This document shows positions 44,264 through 53,355 of a DNA stretch of 64,000 bases, piece after piece. The stretch spans positions 1-64,000 of the forward strand of contig CASIAN010000016.1 in the NCBI GenBank assembly GCA_949372595.1, given 5' to 3'. A program made the translations under genes and the position numbers. Positions within the stretch are counted from its first letter, which is position 1, and each line of letters begins with the position of its first letter. This DNA comes from CPC320 sp002336405 (GTDB lineage: Bacteria; Pseudomonadota; Alphaproteobacteria; Rhodobacterales; Rhodobacteraceae). The notes under the pieces were generated by a model. The model was given only the letters and a program-made list of their open reading frames with translations, made no database searches and was not told the origin of the DNA.

Positions 44264-45613
44264 TCAAGTCAGACGGGTGATTTTTGTGCCTAAAGTCGCC
44301 ATCAATGTCTCAAAAATTGGAAAAGAAGTGGCAATTGGGCCGCCATCATCAATGCTGACCGGCGCTTGGGAGGCCATGCCCAAAATTAAAAACGACATTG
44401 CAATGCGGTGATCGAGATGGGTGTCACAGCGGGACCCACCGGGGACCTGCCCTATGCCCTTACCATGCACGATCCACCAATCTGGCCCATCCTCGACCTC
44501 AATACCATTGGCGCGCAAACCGGACGCCATCGCCTCGATCCGATCACTTTCTTTCACCCGCAGTTCTTTGACCCCACGCATCACCGTCGCGCCCTTGGCA
44601 AACGCAGCAACCACCGACAATACGGGGTATTCATCGATCATCGATGCCGCACGCTCTGGCGGGACCTCGATACCTTGCATGGCCGGCGAATAGCGCGCAC
44701 GCAAATCCGCAACCGGTTCGCCCCCCTCTTCGCGCGGGTTCTCATAGCTCAAATCAGCGCCCATCTCGCGCAGAGTGGTAAACAGCCCTGCTCGTGTCGG
44801 GTTCAGGCCAATATTTGGGACCACAACGTCAGAGCCTTCGGTGATCAGCGCCGCGCAGACTGGAAATGCCGCCGAGGAGGGATCGCGCGGCACCACAATC
44901 ACTTGCGGCTGCAATTCGGGCTGGCCCGCAAGCGTGATCACGCGCCCCTCGTTGGTTTCCTCAGTGGTAATCGTTGCCCCAAAGCCCGATAGCATCCGCT
45001 CGGTATGATCGCGGGTCGCCTCTTTCTCGATCACCACGGTGTCGCCTGGAGCGTTCAGGCCCGCAAGTAATACCGCTGATTTCACCTGAGCGGAAGGCAT
45101 CGGAACCGTGTAGCGCAGCGGCACCGGTTCAGCGGCACCGACAATGGTCATCGGCAGACGTCCGCCCGCACGGCCATATGCCTGCGCACCCAATGCCCGG
45201 ATCGGGTCGGTAACCCGGGCCATCGGCCGCTTGTTCAAACTGGCGTCACCAGTAAAGGTCGCCGTGATCGGCGTGGTGGCCATCGCCCCCATAATCAGGC
45301 GCACACCGGTCCCAGAATTGCCACAATCAATCACCTGCTTGGGCTCTGCAAATCCGCCCACACCAACCCCGTGCACCGACCACTTACCGCCACCGTGATC
45401 AATCACCTCAGCGCCAAACGCACGCATCGCCTTGGCTGTGTCCAACACATCCTCACCTTCCAGAAGGCCAGTGATTTTGGTTTCACCAACCGCCAAAGCG
45501 CCCAGTATCAACGAGCGGTGAGAAATCGATTTATCACCTGGAACATGCGCCTCTCCAGTCAGCGGTCCACATTTTTGTGATGACATTACAATCGGCATAC
45601 CAGTGCTGGACAT
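44264..45613 (-). CDS. aroA: 3-phosphoshikimate 1-carboxyvinyltransferase (EPSP synthase, class II-like)
   Basis: 449 residues from the ATG at 45613, supported by AGGAG 8-12 bases upstream (an in-frame ATG at 45649 gives 12 more residues with no site). Motifs: PGDKSISHRSLILGALAVGE, GLLEGEDVLDTAKAMRAFGA, CGNSGTGVRLIMGAM, then STMIDEYP-like ASMIDEYPVLSVVAAFA and LRVKESDRIEAM. The sequence follows the CP4-type (class II) pattern more than E. coli AroA; the residue matching the resistance-conferring Ala of CP4 is Gly here (N-S-G-T). Sixth step of the shikimate pathway. Between trmB and cmk on the minus strand. Confidence 0.95.
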   Translation of the reverse strand: MSSTGMPIVMSSQKCGPLTGEAHVPGDKSISHRSLILGALAVGETKITGLLEGEDVLDTAKAMRAFGAEVIDHGGGKWSVHGVGVGGFAEPKQVIDCGNSGTGVRLIMGAMATTPITATFTGDASLNKRPMARVTDPIRALGAQAYGRAGGRLPMTIVGAAEPVPLRYTVPMPSAQVKSAVLLAGLNAPGDTVVIEKEATRDHTERMLSGFGATITTEETNEGRVITLAGQPELQPQVIVVPRDPSSAAFPVCAALITEGSDVVVPNIGLNPTRAGLFTTLREMGADLSYENPREEGGEPVADLRARYSPAMQGIEVPPERAASMIDEYPVLSVVAAFAKGATVMRGVKELRVKESDRIEAMASGLRANGIEVEDGPDWWIVHGKGIGQVPGGSRCDTHLDHRIAMSFLILGMASQAPVSIDDGGPIATSFPIFETLMATLGTKITRLT

Positions 45614-45663
45614 CTTTAGAACTCCTCTTCGTCTGTGCTGATACCGCACAGAATAGGGCGCGT

Positions 45664-46377
45664 CTAGCGGCGCCTGAAACTCAAATAATGCGGCACGCGA
45701 TCTTCACGCAAGGCCTTTTGCTCATACCGCGTCGAAACCCAGTCTGACCAAGGTTGACGCCAATCGGCAGGCGTGTCTGCCAACCAGTCAAATCCATGTT
45801 GCGGGACCTGTTCGAGCGTTTGACGCACATAATCGGGAATATCAGTCGCCACACGAAACATTGCCCCGTGTTTGATCACACCGGCCAGTGGCTGCAGATA
45901 TTCCGGCGTGACAAACCGCCGCCTGTGGTGGCGTTTTTTAGGCCAGGGATCAGGATAAAGCAAAAAACTCCGGTCAATGCTTGCGGGCGGTAAAATATCA
46001 AACATGTTGCGCACGTCGCCAGGATAAATACGCAGATTACGCACCCCGGACTCACGGATCTTGCCAAGTAGCATGGCAACCCCATTGAGAAACGGCTCGC
46101 AGCCAATAATGCCGACATCGGGGTTTTGCAGCGCCTGATGCACCAGATGTTCACCGCCGCCAAAGCCGATTTCGAGCCACACGTCCCGCCCATCGAACAT
46201 CCTCTTGAGATCCAGAGTTTTGCGGGTCGGATTATCCTCCCAAGAGACCGGGCCGGGCGAAAGAGCCTGCAGGTCTTCGCGCAGGTAAATCTCCTGCGCA
46301 GGCCGCAGAGTTTTGCCTTTGAAACGACCATAAAAATTGCGCCAAGGGGCGCCAGAGGGATGCGTGTCTTTGGTCAT
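45664..46377 (-). CDS. trmB: tRNA (guanine-N7-)-methyltransferase
   Basis: 237 residues from the ATG at 46377 (MTKDTHPSGAPWRNFYGR); an in-frame ATG at 46446 would add 23 residues, and neither has a strong ribosome binding site. SAM-binding motif EIGFGGGEHLVHQAL, GCEPFLNG, and the TrmB signature LLYPDPWPKKRHHRRRFV are present; TRYEQKALREDRVPHYL at the end matches the substrate-binding C-terminus. It makes m7G46 in tRNA. Downstream of metK but separated by a metK terminator, so it probably has its own promoter. Confidence 0.93.
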   Translation of the reverse strand: MTKDTHPSGAPWRNFYGRFKGKTLRPAQEIYLREDLQALSPGPVSWEDNPTRKTLDLKRMFDGRDVWLEIGFGGGEHLVHQALQNPDVGIIGCEPFLNGVAMLLGKIRESGVRNLRIYPGDVRNMFDILPPASIDRSFLLYPDPWPKKRHHRRRFVTPEYLQPLAGVIKHGAMFRVATDIPDYVRQTLEQVPQHGFDWLADTPADWRQPWSDWVSTRYEQKALREDRVPHYLSFRRR

Positions 46378-46498
46378 GAACAGAGCTTTACCCGCTTGGC
46401 CACGCAGGTTCAACAGACACGAGGCATGCCCAAGGTATGAACGCATGAAAAGGACCGGTTGCGACGCGCAAAGTCAAAACCCCACCCTCTCGCTTGCC

Positions 46499-46525
46499 AA
46501 AAAAAGCGGGCCTATTGCGGCCCGC
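46499..46525 (-). terminator. rho-independent terminator of metK
   Basis: On the minus strand a 7-bp GC-rich stem (GCGGGCC, loop GCAATA, GGCCCGC) is followed by seven T residues. It lies 25 bases after the metK stop codon. This is the clearest intrinsic terminator in the window. Confidence 0.9.
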
Positions 46526-46549
46526 CTAACAGATGATAGACTAGAAAAA

Positions 46550-47731
46550 TTAGACAGCCGCTCGCAGCTTTTCAACAAGATCCGTGCGTTCCCAGCTGAA
46601 ACCGCCGTCTTCTTCCGGCGCGCGACCAAAATGACCATAGGCCGCCGTGCGCTGATAAATCGGTTTGTTCATCTGCAAATGCTCACGAATACCGCGTGGG
46701 GTCAAATCCATACAACGGGCAACAGCGCGTTCAATCTCGGCGGCATACACCTCGCCGGTACCGTGAGTGTCGGCGTAGATTGACAGCGGTTTCGACACGC
46801 CAATCGCATAACTCAACTGGATCGTGCAGCGCTCAGCCATCCCTGCGGCCACAACATTCTTTGCCAGATAGCGCGCCGCGTAAGCCGCCGAGCGATCCAC
46901 CTTGGTTGGATCCTTGCCTGAAAACGCCCCGCCACCATGCGGTGCAGCCCCGCCATAGGTGTCGACGATAATTTTGCGGCCAGTCAGACCAGCGTCACCA
47001 TCGGGCCCGCCAATGACAAAGACCCCCGTCGGGTTCACCCACCATTCGGTGGCCTCAGTGATCCAATCAGATGGCAGCACCTCGCGTATATAGGGCTCGA
47101 CAATGGCGCGAATATCATCGCTGGTCTGGCTGACATCGGCGTGCTGGGTTGACAGTACAATAGAACTCACACCCACCGGTTTGCCATCTTCATAAATCAC
47201 CGACAGCTGCGATTTTGCATCGGGTCGCAGGCTGGGCTCTGTGCCATCCTTGCGCACCTCAGCCAAGCGCCGCAGAATGGCATGGGCATATTGGATTGGT
47301 GCCGGCATCAAATGCTCGGTCTCGTTGGTCGCATAGCCGAACATGATCCCCTGATCGCCAGCGCCTTCGTCTTTGGCACCCAACGCATCGACACCCTGCG
47401 CAATATGCGCAGATTGTTCATGCAAAAGGTTTGTCACCTCGCAAGTGGCATGATGGAACTTGTCCTGCTCATAGCCGATGTCCTTAATGCAATCCCGCGC
47501 AATCGCCTCAACACTCTGCATATACTCAGTAAGTTTTTCCTTTGAGGACAAACCGACTTCCCCGCCAATCACCACCCGATTGGTTGTGGCAAAGGTTTCG
47601 CAGGCGACCCGCGCCTCGGGCTCTTCTTTGAGAAAGGCATCAAGTACAGCATCAGAAATGCGATCACACAACTTATCGGGGTGACCCTCTGAAACAGATT
47701 CAGAGGTAAATACATAGTTTTTACGGGACAA
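46550..47731 (-). CDS. metK: S-adenosylmethionine synthetase
   Basis: 393 residues, start TTG at 47731 (SRKNYVFTSESVSEGHPDK follows); no in-frame ATG is nearby and the riboswitch-borne GGAG is about 7 bases upstream. ATP-binding GAGDQGIMFGYATNE, methionine/ATP loop GGGAFSGKDPTKVDRSAAYA and HGTGEVYAAEIERAVA are standard. It makes SAM from methionine and ATP in the cytoplasm. Controlled by the SAM/SAH riboswitch in its leader and ended by a strong terminator, so it is monocistronic. Confidence 0.96.
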   Translation of the reverse strand: MSRKNYVFTSESVSEGHPDKLCDRISDAVLDAFLKEEPEARVACETFATTNRVVIGGEVGLSSKEKLTEYMQSVEAIARDCIKDIGYEQDKFHHATCEVTNLLHEQSAHIAQGVDALGAKDEGAGDQGIMFGYATNETEHLMPAPIQYAHAILRRLAEVRKDGTEPSLRPDAKSQLSVIYEDGKPVGVSSIVLSTQHADVSQTSDDIRAIVEPYIREVLPSDWITEATEWWVNPTGVFVIGGPDGDAGLTGRKIIVDTYGGAAPHGGGAFSGKDPTKVDRSAAYAARYLAKNVVAAGMAERCTIQLSYAIGVSKPLSIYADTHGTGEVYAAEIERAVARCMDLTPRGIREHLQMNKPIYQRTAAYGHFGRAPEEDGGFSWERTDLVEKLRAAV

Positions 47732-47737
47732 TTGAAC

Positions 47738-47778
47738 GCTCCATTATAATAAGTGCCACGCCAGGAAGCCGTTGTGAC
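47738..47778 (-). promoter_or_regulatory. SAM/SAH riboswitch in the metK leader
   Basis: The minus-strand RNA begins GUCACAACGGCUUCCUGGCG, then UGGCACUUAUUAUAAUGGAGCG, and ends 6 bases before the metK start. The block CACAACGGCUUCCUGGCGUG and the AUGGAGC that pairs with it to form the pseudoknot match the SAM/SAH riboswitch class described upstream of metK in Rhodobacterales. Ligand binding sequesters GGAG (the ribosome binding site), shutting translation when SAM is abundant. The loop between P1 and the GGAG segment is AT-rich, as in other members. Confidence 0.88.
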
Positions 47779-47816
47779 ATTAATAGTTAATCCAGTAGAG
47801 CGCGCGCTATGGAAGG

Positions 47817-49343
47817 TCAATCACCAAAGTATCGCCGCCACGCGATAGAGCCTGCTGCAAACAGGCTCAGCAAAAGAAAAACCAGCCCATCCCCAAAGCG
47901 GCTGTAAACTGTTGGTGCCACAGGGGCAGGTAGCACAGCATCGAGATAACCAGCCTGCCCCAGCGGCAGGTGCTGAAGTAGATTGCCCTTAGCGTCAATC
48001 ACCGCCGAAACGCCAGTATTTGCGGCCCGCACCATCGGCAGACCCTGCTCGATCGCGCGCATCCGCGCCTGTGCTAAATGCTGATAAGGGCCAGAAAAAG
48101 TGCCAAACCAAGCATCATTGGTAATCTGCAGCATAAAGTCTGCCCTCTGCGAAACGGCGCCAATTTCATGCGGAAACACCAGTTCATAACAAATCAACGG
48201 CAGGAATTTTCCAATTCCACCAACCGTAAGAACTGTTGGCCCGGCTCCTGGCTGATATCCCTCACCAAATTGAGCAGCCAGTCCCCCACCCGCGATGCCA
48301 AACAAATCCAAAAAGGGAATATATTCACCAAATGGGACCAAGTGATGTTTGTCATACCGATGGGTTATCTCGCCCGTTGGGTCAAGGACCACCAGCGAAT
48401 TATAATAGCCCCAAGCATCATAACGCTGTGCGCCCAAAACAACCGTCGCCCCCTGTGCCGCAGCCACAATCTGCGCCAACAAGTCGCCAGCTTCATTCAG
48501 CGGAACCGGGATCGCGGTTTCAGGCCAGACGGTCAGATCCGGAGGCGGGTCCTGTCGGGTAAACCCTAACTGCCTTTGAAAAAACAACTCACGGTTTTCG
48601 GGACGCCATTTTTGATCTTGGGCGGCATTCGGCTGTATCAACCGCAATGTTTTATCTGTCATCCTCGGCGCGGCGTTTTGGCCTTGCCAAAATCCCAAGA
48701 CCACTGCACCGAGACCGAGACCCAAAAAGATGCAAAGCGCCGCCCAAGAGCGGGTTGCCTTAAGCGCCGCGAGCGGCACAAAGACCAACATCAAGGTAAA
48801 TAAAGTCAAACCATGCGGCCCAATCCAGGCACCCAGTTGAGAGACGGGGCTATCCAGCCATACGTAACCAATCAGACCCCAAGGAAAGCCAGTTAGCACA
48901 TAGCTTCGCAGACCCTCGGCCACCGTTAGGGCGAGACAGAGCACAACAAGGCCGGTAAATCGCTGGGCCAAGGCAAAAGCCGCAGCCCAGAACAGCGCCA
49001 ACCCGCCAGACAAAAAAAACAAAGCAAATGGCGCCATCCATCCATCTTGTTCGGGGTAGACAAGAAAGGGCTCAACGAGCCAGTGCAAGAGCACCGCAAA
49101 ATAGCCTAAGCCGCACCACCATCCGGTCCAGGTCGCCTGCTGGACACTATTGGCGCCAAGAAAACTGACGCCACAAAGCGCTAGCCCAAATAGTCCAATA
49201 GCCAGCCAATCAAACGGTGGATGGCCAAGCGCCATGAGGCCACCGGCGACTGCCGCAAATGTGGCACGCCGCGAGATATGGCTACTTGAAAGCCAAAGCA
49301 CCAGATGGTTAAGCAGGTCTGACGCCGTCTTATTTGGCCGCAT
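47817..49343 (-). CDS. lnt: apolipoprotein N-acyltransferase
   Basis: 508 residues. The first half has six or so hydrophobic segments (for example FAAVAGGLMALGHPPFDWLA, GLVVLCLALTVAEGLRSYVL). The periplasmic nitrilase domain shows the catalytic triad: Glu in TVWPETAIPVP, Lys in RYDKHHLVPFGEYIP, Cys in PLICYELVFPHEIG. It adds the third acyl chain to lipoproteins in the inner membrane. The start overlaps the corC stop by 14 bases, within the ybeY-corC-lnt run conserved in many proteobacteria. Confidence 0.94.
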   Translation of the reverse strand: MRPNKTASDLLNHLVLWLSSSHISRRATFAAVAGGLMALGHPPFDWLAIGLFGLALCGVSFLGANSVQQATWTGWWCGLGYFAVLLHWLVEPFLVYPEQDGWMAPFALFFLSGGLALFWAAAFALAQRFTGLVVLCLALTVAEGLRSYVLTGFPWGLIGYVWLDSPVSQLGAWIGPHGLTLFTLMLVFVPLAALKATRSWAALCIFLGLGLGAVVLGFWQGQNAAPRMTDKTLRLIQPNAAQDQKWRPENRELFFQRQLGFTRQDPPPDLTVWPETAIPVPLNEAGDLLAQIVAAAQGATVVLGAQRYDAWGYYNSLVVLDPTGEITHRYDKHHLVPFGEYIPFLDLFGIAGGGLAAQFGEGYQPGAGPTVLTVGGIGKFLPLICYELVFPHEIGAVSQRADFMLQITNDAWFGTFSGPYQHLAQARMRAIEQGLPMVRAANTGVSAVIDAKGNLLQHLPLGQAGYLDAVLPAPVAPTVYSRFGDGLVFLLLSLFAAGSIAWRRYFGD

Positions 49344-50214
49344 TCTGCTCGCTCAGACGCACCCGCAGACGCTTAATCCGGCGCGGGTCTGCCTCGATCA
49401 CCTCGAATTCGGTCCCATCGGGGTGCATAACAACTTCGCCCCGCGCCGGCACCTGACCGGCCAGCATAAACACAAGCCCACCCAATGTTTCGATCTCTTC
49501 GGTATCAAGATCTTCAGCCTCGGTCAGGCAAACACCGACGTCAGCCTCAAACGCATCAAGGGGTGCTTTGGCCAAAGCCATATATTGCCCGGGTTTTTCC
49601 TGTGACCAAAAGACATCGTCCTCGCTGTCATGCTCATCTTCAATTTCGCCTATGACTTGTTCGATCAGATCCTCAATCGTCACAAGGCCATCCACACCGC
49701 CATATTCGTCGATGACCAATGCCATATGCCGGCGCTCAGCCTGCATTTTTGTCAACAGCACACCGATAGACATCGACGGCGGCACAAACAACAATGGGCG
49801 CAACATTTTGGCCAAATTATAAGGGCATTCACTCTCGTTAAAGCCATGGCTCAAAGCCAGATCTTTCAAATGCACAAACCCGTTCGGTGTATCCAGCGTG
49901 CCGGAAAACACCGGTAGGCGGGTAAATCCAGTCTGGCGAAATTTTTGCACCAGTTCTTCGATTTCGATCTGTTCTGGAACCGCTTCGATTTCAGCTTTGG
50001 TAATGGCCACATCCTCGACCCGCATACGGCGCAAATTTACCATGCCACGGCGGGTGCTGGAGGACCTCATCACATCGGCATCATGCTCGGTTTTGTCTGT
50101 CACCAGCGGTCGAAAGACCGCCGCCAGTCGCCCTAAAAATCCGGTGTTTTGATCCGTGTCATCTTGGTCTTGCGCTGGCTGCGTTGCACCAGATGAGCCG
50201 TCGTTCGCGTCCAT
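49330..50214 (-). CDS. corC: CorC/HlyC family protein (CBS-domain)
   Basis: 294 residues from the ATG at 50214 (MDANDGSSG). An acidic N-terminal part is followed by two CBS domains (RRMRVEDVAITKAEIEAVPE and so on, with ALVIDEYGGVDGLVTIEDLI as the conserved second-CBS signature) and the CorC/HlyC C-terminal domain (PARGEVVMHPDGTEFEVIEA). No transmembrane segment, so it is the soluble CorC type with a role in magnesium/cobalt efflux or envelope maintenance. Co-transcribed with ybeY, one base apart, and lnt. Confidence 0.92.
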   Translation of the reverse strand: MDANDGSSGATQPAQDQDDTDQNTGFLGRLAAVFRPLVTDKTEHDADVMRSSSTRRGMVNLRRMRVEDVAITKAEIEAVPEQIEIEELVQKFRQTGFTRLPVFSGTLDTPNGFVHLKDLALSHGFNESECPYNLAKMLRPLLFVPPSMSIGVLLTKMQAERRHMALVIDEYGGVDGLVTIEDLIEQVIGEIEDEHDSEDDVFWSQEKPGQYMALAKAPLDAFEADVGVCLTEAEDLDTEEIETLGGLVFMLAGQVPARGEVVMHPDGTEFEVIEADPRRIKRLRVRLSEQNAAK

Positions 50215-50215
50215 G

Positions 50216-50740
50216 TTATCTTTCCAAAATACTCGGCATACCGCCTCTGTCATTATACGGGTTAACAACCCCAAGTGCACTCAAGATTTCAACTTCAATT
50301 CGCTCCATTATCATCGCATCTTGATCATCTATGTGATCGTACCCCAAAAGATGAAGGATACCATGTACAAACAGATGCAAAACGTGGTCCGAAAGCAAAC
50401 ATCCCGCCTGTGCAGCTTCGCGGTGACACGTCTCGTAGGCCAGCGCAATATCGCCAAGTTCCGATGTCTCTTCCGCCCGGGGCAACGCAGGCCACCCTCC
50501 CGGATGAGGCGCGGACCGGTCTACTGACGGCCATGACAGCACATTTGTAGCCATGGGTTTTGCGCGAAAGCTGGCGTTAAGCTCGGCAATTCTGGCATCG
50601 TTTGCACCCAGCGCCGAGATGTCGAAACACGCCGGATCAAGCACGAAATATTCTAACGTTGCCTGCGTCGCTTTTTGAGCAAGATCAGCCAAGCCAAGCT
50701 GATCCCAGCGCGCGTCTTCAATGATAATATCTACTGCCAT
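50216..50740 (-). CDS. ybeY: endoribonuclease YbeY
   Basis: 174 residues. The zinc site HGxLHLxGYDH is present in LHLFVHGILHLLGYDHIDD. NDARIAELNASFRAKPMATN and VLSWP are family features. It is a 16S rRNA 3' end processing and ribosome quality-control endonuclease. It lies between phoH and corC, the conserved arrangement; the gap to phoH is 72 bases. Confidence 0.94.
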   Translation of the reverse strand: MAVDIIIEDARWDQLGLADLAQKATQATLEYFVLDPACFDISALGANDARIAELNASFRAKPMATNVLSWPSVDRSAPHPGGWPALPRAEETSELGDIALAYETCHREAAQAGCLLSDHVLHLFVHGILHLLGYDHIDDQDAMIMERIEVEILSALGVVNPYNDRGGMPSILER

Positions 50741-50812
50741 ATCCCTGCTGCGCCGAAAACAACCGACACCTTTTTACCCCTGTGTACCGCATCCCCTGCA
50801 ATCGCCGCAAAC

Positions 50813-51826
50813 TTATCGCAACGTGTCCGCCTCATAGGCATCAATGATCTCTGCCACAAGCGGATGGCGTACCACATCTTTGGACGTAAAGTAATTAAAA
50901 TTAATTTTTTCGATCGCGTGCAATAGTCTTTCCGCATCGGCGAGACCTGACGTGACACCCCGTGGCAGATCAACCTGACTGCGATCACCCGTGATCACCA
51001 TACGGCTTCCTTCTCCCAAACGGGTCAGAAACATTTTCATCTGCATCGAGGTAGCGTTCTGTGCCTCGTCCAGAACCACGAAGGCATTTGATAATGTCCG
51101 TCCGCGCATAAAGGCCAGCGGCGCAATCTCGATCTGCTTTTCCTCAAACAGCCGTGCCAATTGTTTGCCCGGAATAAAATCGTCTAAGGCATCGTAGAGC
51201 GGCTGCATATAGGGATCGACCTTTTCTTTCATATCCCCGGGAAGATAGCCCAACTTTTCGCCTGCTTCGACCGCCGGACGAGACAGAATAATCTTATCAA
51301 CTTTGCCGGCAATGAACATTGAAACCCCAACGGCAACCGCCAGATAGGTCTTTCCCGTGCCAGCAGGGCCAATTCCAAAGGCCAGTTCATTTGAGAACAG
51401 TGAAGCGACATAGGCTTTTTGCGCATCCGTGCGCGGCTCAATAATTTTTTTTCGGGTCTTGATCTCAAATTTTTGACCAGAGAACATTTCCAACTGATCA
51501 ACCTTGCTATCAGCACCCTTCTCACCACCGCCCTGCATCCGCAATTCACGGTCCATATCACCGGGCTCGATAGTGCGTCCGGCCTCAAGCCGCTGATAGA
51601 GCGCCTTTAATATGTTTGTGGCCTCATCAAGGCCCGCATCCGATCCCAGAATCGCCAACTGGTTGCCGCGCCGAATGATTTGAACGTCTAAAGCTTTTTC
51701 TATCGCTGCCAGATTTTGGTCATAGGCGCCGCAGAGGTCAATCAAAAGCCTATTGTCGGGAAATTCAATTAGCGAGTCTTTCAAACCGTCTTTCGTAGAC
51801 GGGCTTGTTACAAACTGCGTGGTCAC
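50813..51826 (-). CDS. phoH: PhoH-like ATPase
   Basis: 337 residues. A KH-like N-terminal part (ALDVQIIRRGNQLAILGSDA) precedes the ATPase domain with Walker A GIGPAGTGKTYLAV, ILSRPAVEAGEKLGYLPGDM, VVLDEAQNATSMQMKMFLTR (Walker B) and VITGDRSQVDLPRGVTSGL. This is the PhoH2-less YbeZ type found next to ybeY, with which it acts in RNA metabolism. It lies 112 bases downstream of miaB. Confidence 0.94.
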   Translation of the reverse strand: MTTQFVTSPSTKDGLKDSLIEFPDNRLLIDLCGAYDQNLAAIEKALDVQIIRRGNQLAILGSDAGLDEATNILKALYQRLEAGRTIEPGDMDRELRMQGGGEKGADSKVDQLEMFSGQKFEIKTRKKIIEPRTDAQKAYVASLFSNELAFGIGPAGTGKTYLAVAVGVSMFIAGKVDKIILSRPAVEAGEKLGYLPGDMKEKVDPYMQPLYDALDDFIPGKQLARLFEEKQIEIAPLAFMRGRTLSNAFVVLDEAQNATSMQMKMFLTRLGEGSRMVITGDRSQVDLPRGVTSGLADAERLLHAIEKINFNYFTSKDVVRHPLVAEIIDAYEADTLR

Positions 51827-51938
51827 TCATCTCTCCCAATAAACAGACACAAATTCCTTGGATACAAAGATAAAGCTACGACGGATTAACGACAAAAGCG
51901 AGACCAATCCACATAAAATTTGCACGTTGCCGCTGCGG

Positions 51939-53267
51939 TTATTCCACGCAGGCAGCACCGAGCGAGTTTTTCTCACTATTGAGGATACGCGCACGCACGA
52001 TATCACCAACAGTGCCACCTGATCCGGTAACATGGACGGCGTGTAGATATTGCGACTTGCCAACCATCTGACCCTCTAATCTGCCAGGTTTTTCAAGCAA
52101 GACTTTCACCTCACGACCCACCATAGAAAGCTGAACCTTTTTCTGCTGCTCGCTCAGCAGCGCCTGCAGCCTTTGCAGGCGTTCTGATTTCACATCTTCC
52201 AGCAACTGCGGACGCTCGGCCGCAGGGGTGCCTGGGCGGGTGGAATATTTGAACGAATACGCCTGTCCGTATTCGACCGCTTTGATCAAATCCAGCGTCG
52301 CCTGAAAATCCTCTTCAGTCTCTTCGGGAAACCCGACGATAAAATCGCCAGATAGCAAAATATCAGGACGGGCCAAACGCAACCGCCGTACCACATCAAG
52401 ATAGCTCTCAGTGGTATGACTGCGGTTCATCCGCTTGAGAATTTTGTCAGATCCCGATTGCACCGGCAGATGCAGATAGGGCATGAGTTTTGGACAATCA
52501 CCATGGGCCTCGATCAATTCATCCGTCATGTCGTTTGGATGGCTGGTGGTAAAGCGTATGCGCTCAAGCCCCTCGACATCGTTGAGGGCCCAAATCAGTT
52601 TGGCCAATGTCCAGCTACCACCTGACCCGGCGCCGTGATAGGCGTTTACATTCTGTCCCAGAAGGGTGATTTCACGCACCCCGCGCGCCACCAGATCACG
52701 GGCCTCGGCCAGGACACGGTCGGCGGGACGGCTCACTTCTGCACCGCGCGTGTAGGGCACAACGCAAAACGCACAGAATTTATCACAACCCTCTTGCACA
52801 GTCAGAAACGCACTTGGCGCACGTTTGGCCTTTGGACGGGCTGTGAGATGCTCGAATTTATCCTCTTCGGGAAAGTCTGTGTCCAGCGCCTTTTCGCCTG
52901 CGCGAACCTTAGCCTCAAGTGCCGGCAGCCGGTGATAACTCTGTGGGCCAACCACCAGATCCACCATCGGTTGGCGGCGCATGATCTCTGCGCCTTCGGC
53001 TTGCGCCACGCAGCCCGCAACACCAATTTTTAAATCCGGCTTTGCCGCTTTCAACCCTTTGTAGCGTCCCAGCTCGGAATAGATTTTCTCAGCCGCTTTT
53101 TCCCGGATATGGCAGGTATTTAGCAAAATCATATCTGCATCGTCGGGGGTTTTAGTTTCAACATACCCCTCAGAGCCCAGCGCCTCGGCCATGCGTTCGC
53201 TGTCGTAGACGTTCATTTGACAGCCGTAAGTTTTTATGAACAGTTTTTTGTTCTGTGTCACAGCCAA
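51939..53267 (-). CDS. miaB: tRNA-2-methylthio-N6-dimethylallyladenosine synthase
   Basis: 442 residues; the start codon is TTG at 53267 (or GTG at 53261, two codons in). N-terminal UPF0004 domain with Cys residues in TYGCQMNVYDSER, LLNTCHIREKAAEK and GVAGCVAQAEG, the radical-SAM CxxxCxxC in GCDKFCAFCVVPYTRG, and a C-terminal TRAM domain. It binds two 4Fe-4S clusters and makes ms2i6A37 in tRNA. First gene of the miaB-phoH-ybeY-corC-lnt run. Confidence 0.95.
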   Translation of the reverse strand: MAVTQNKKLFIKTYGCQMNVYDSERMAEALGSEGYVETKTPDDADMILLNTCHIREKAAEKIYSELGRYKGLKAAKPDLKIGVAGCVAQAEGAEIMRRQPMVDLVVGPQSYHRLPALEAKVRAGEKALDTDFPEEDKFEHLTARPKAKRAPSAFLTVQEGCDKFCAFCVVPYTRGAEVSRPADRVLAEARDLVARGVREITLLGQNVNAYHGAGSGGSWTLAKLIWALNDVEGLERIRFTTSHPNDMTDELIEAHGDCPKLMPYLHLPVQSGSDKILKRMNRSHTTESYLDVVRRLRLARPDILLSGDFIVGFPEETEEDFQATLDLIKAVEYGQAYSFKYSTRPGTPAAERPQLLEDVKSERLQRLQALLSEQQKKVQLSMVGREVKVLLEKPGRLEGQMVGKSQYLHAVHVTGSGGTVGDIVRARILNSEKNSLGAACVE

Positions 53268-53355
53268 ATCCCTTGAATTATTTTAGAGTTATCCTCTACA
53301 TTACCACAGCGGTGTGTTGCAATGGCACAGCGTTGTTTAGATTTGGCCACTCATA

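Noticed and set aside
43237..44293. Long plus-strand frames (172 and 276 codons) opposite cmk
   Set aside because: They run antisense to a clearly conserved kinase, with no family features; they are shadow frames of GC-biased coding DNA.
44408..44992. 194-codon plus-strand frame
   Set aside because: Antisense to aroA, whose motifs are unmistakable.
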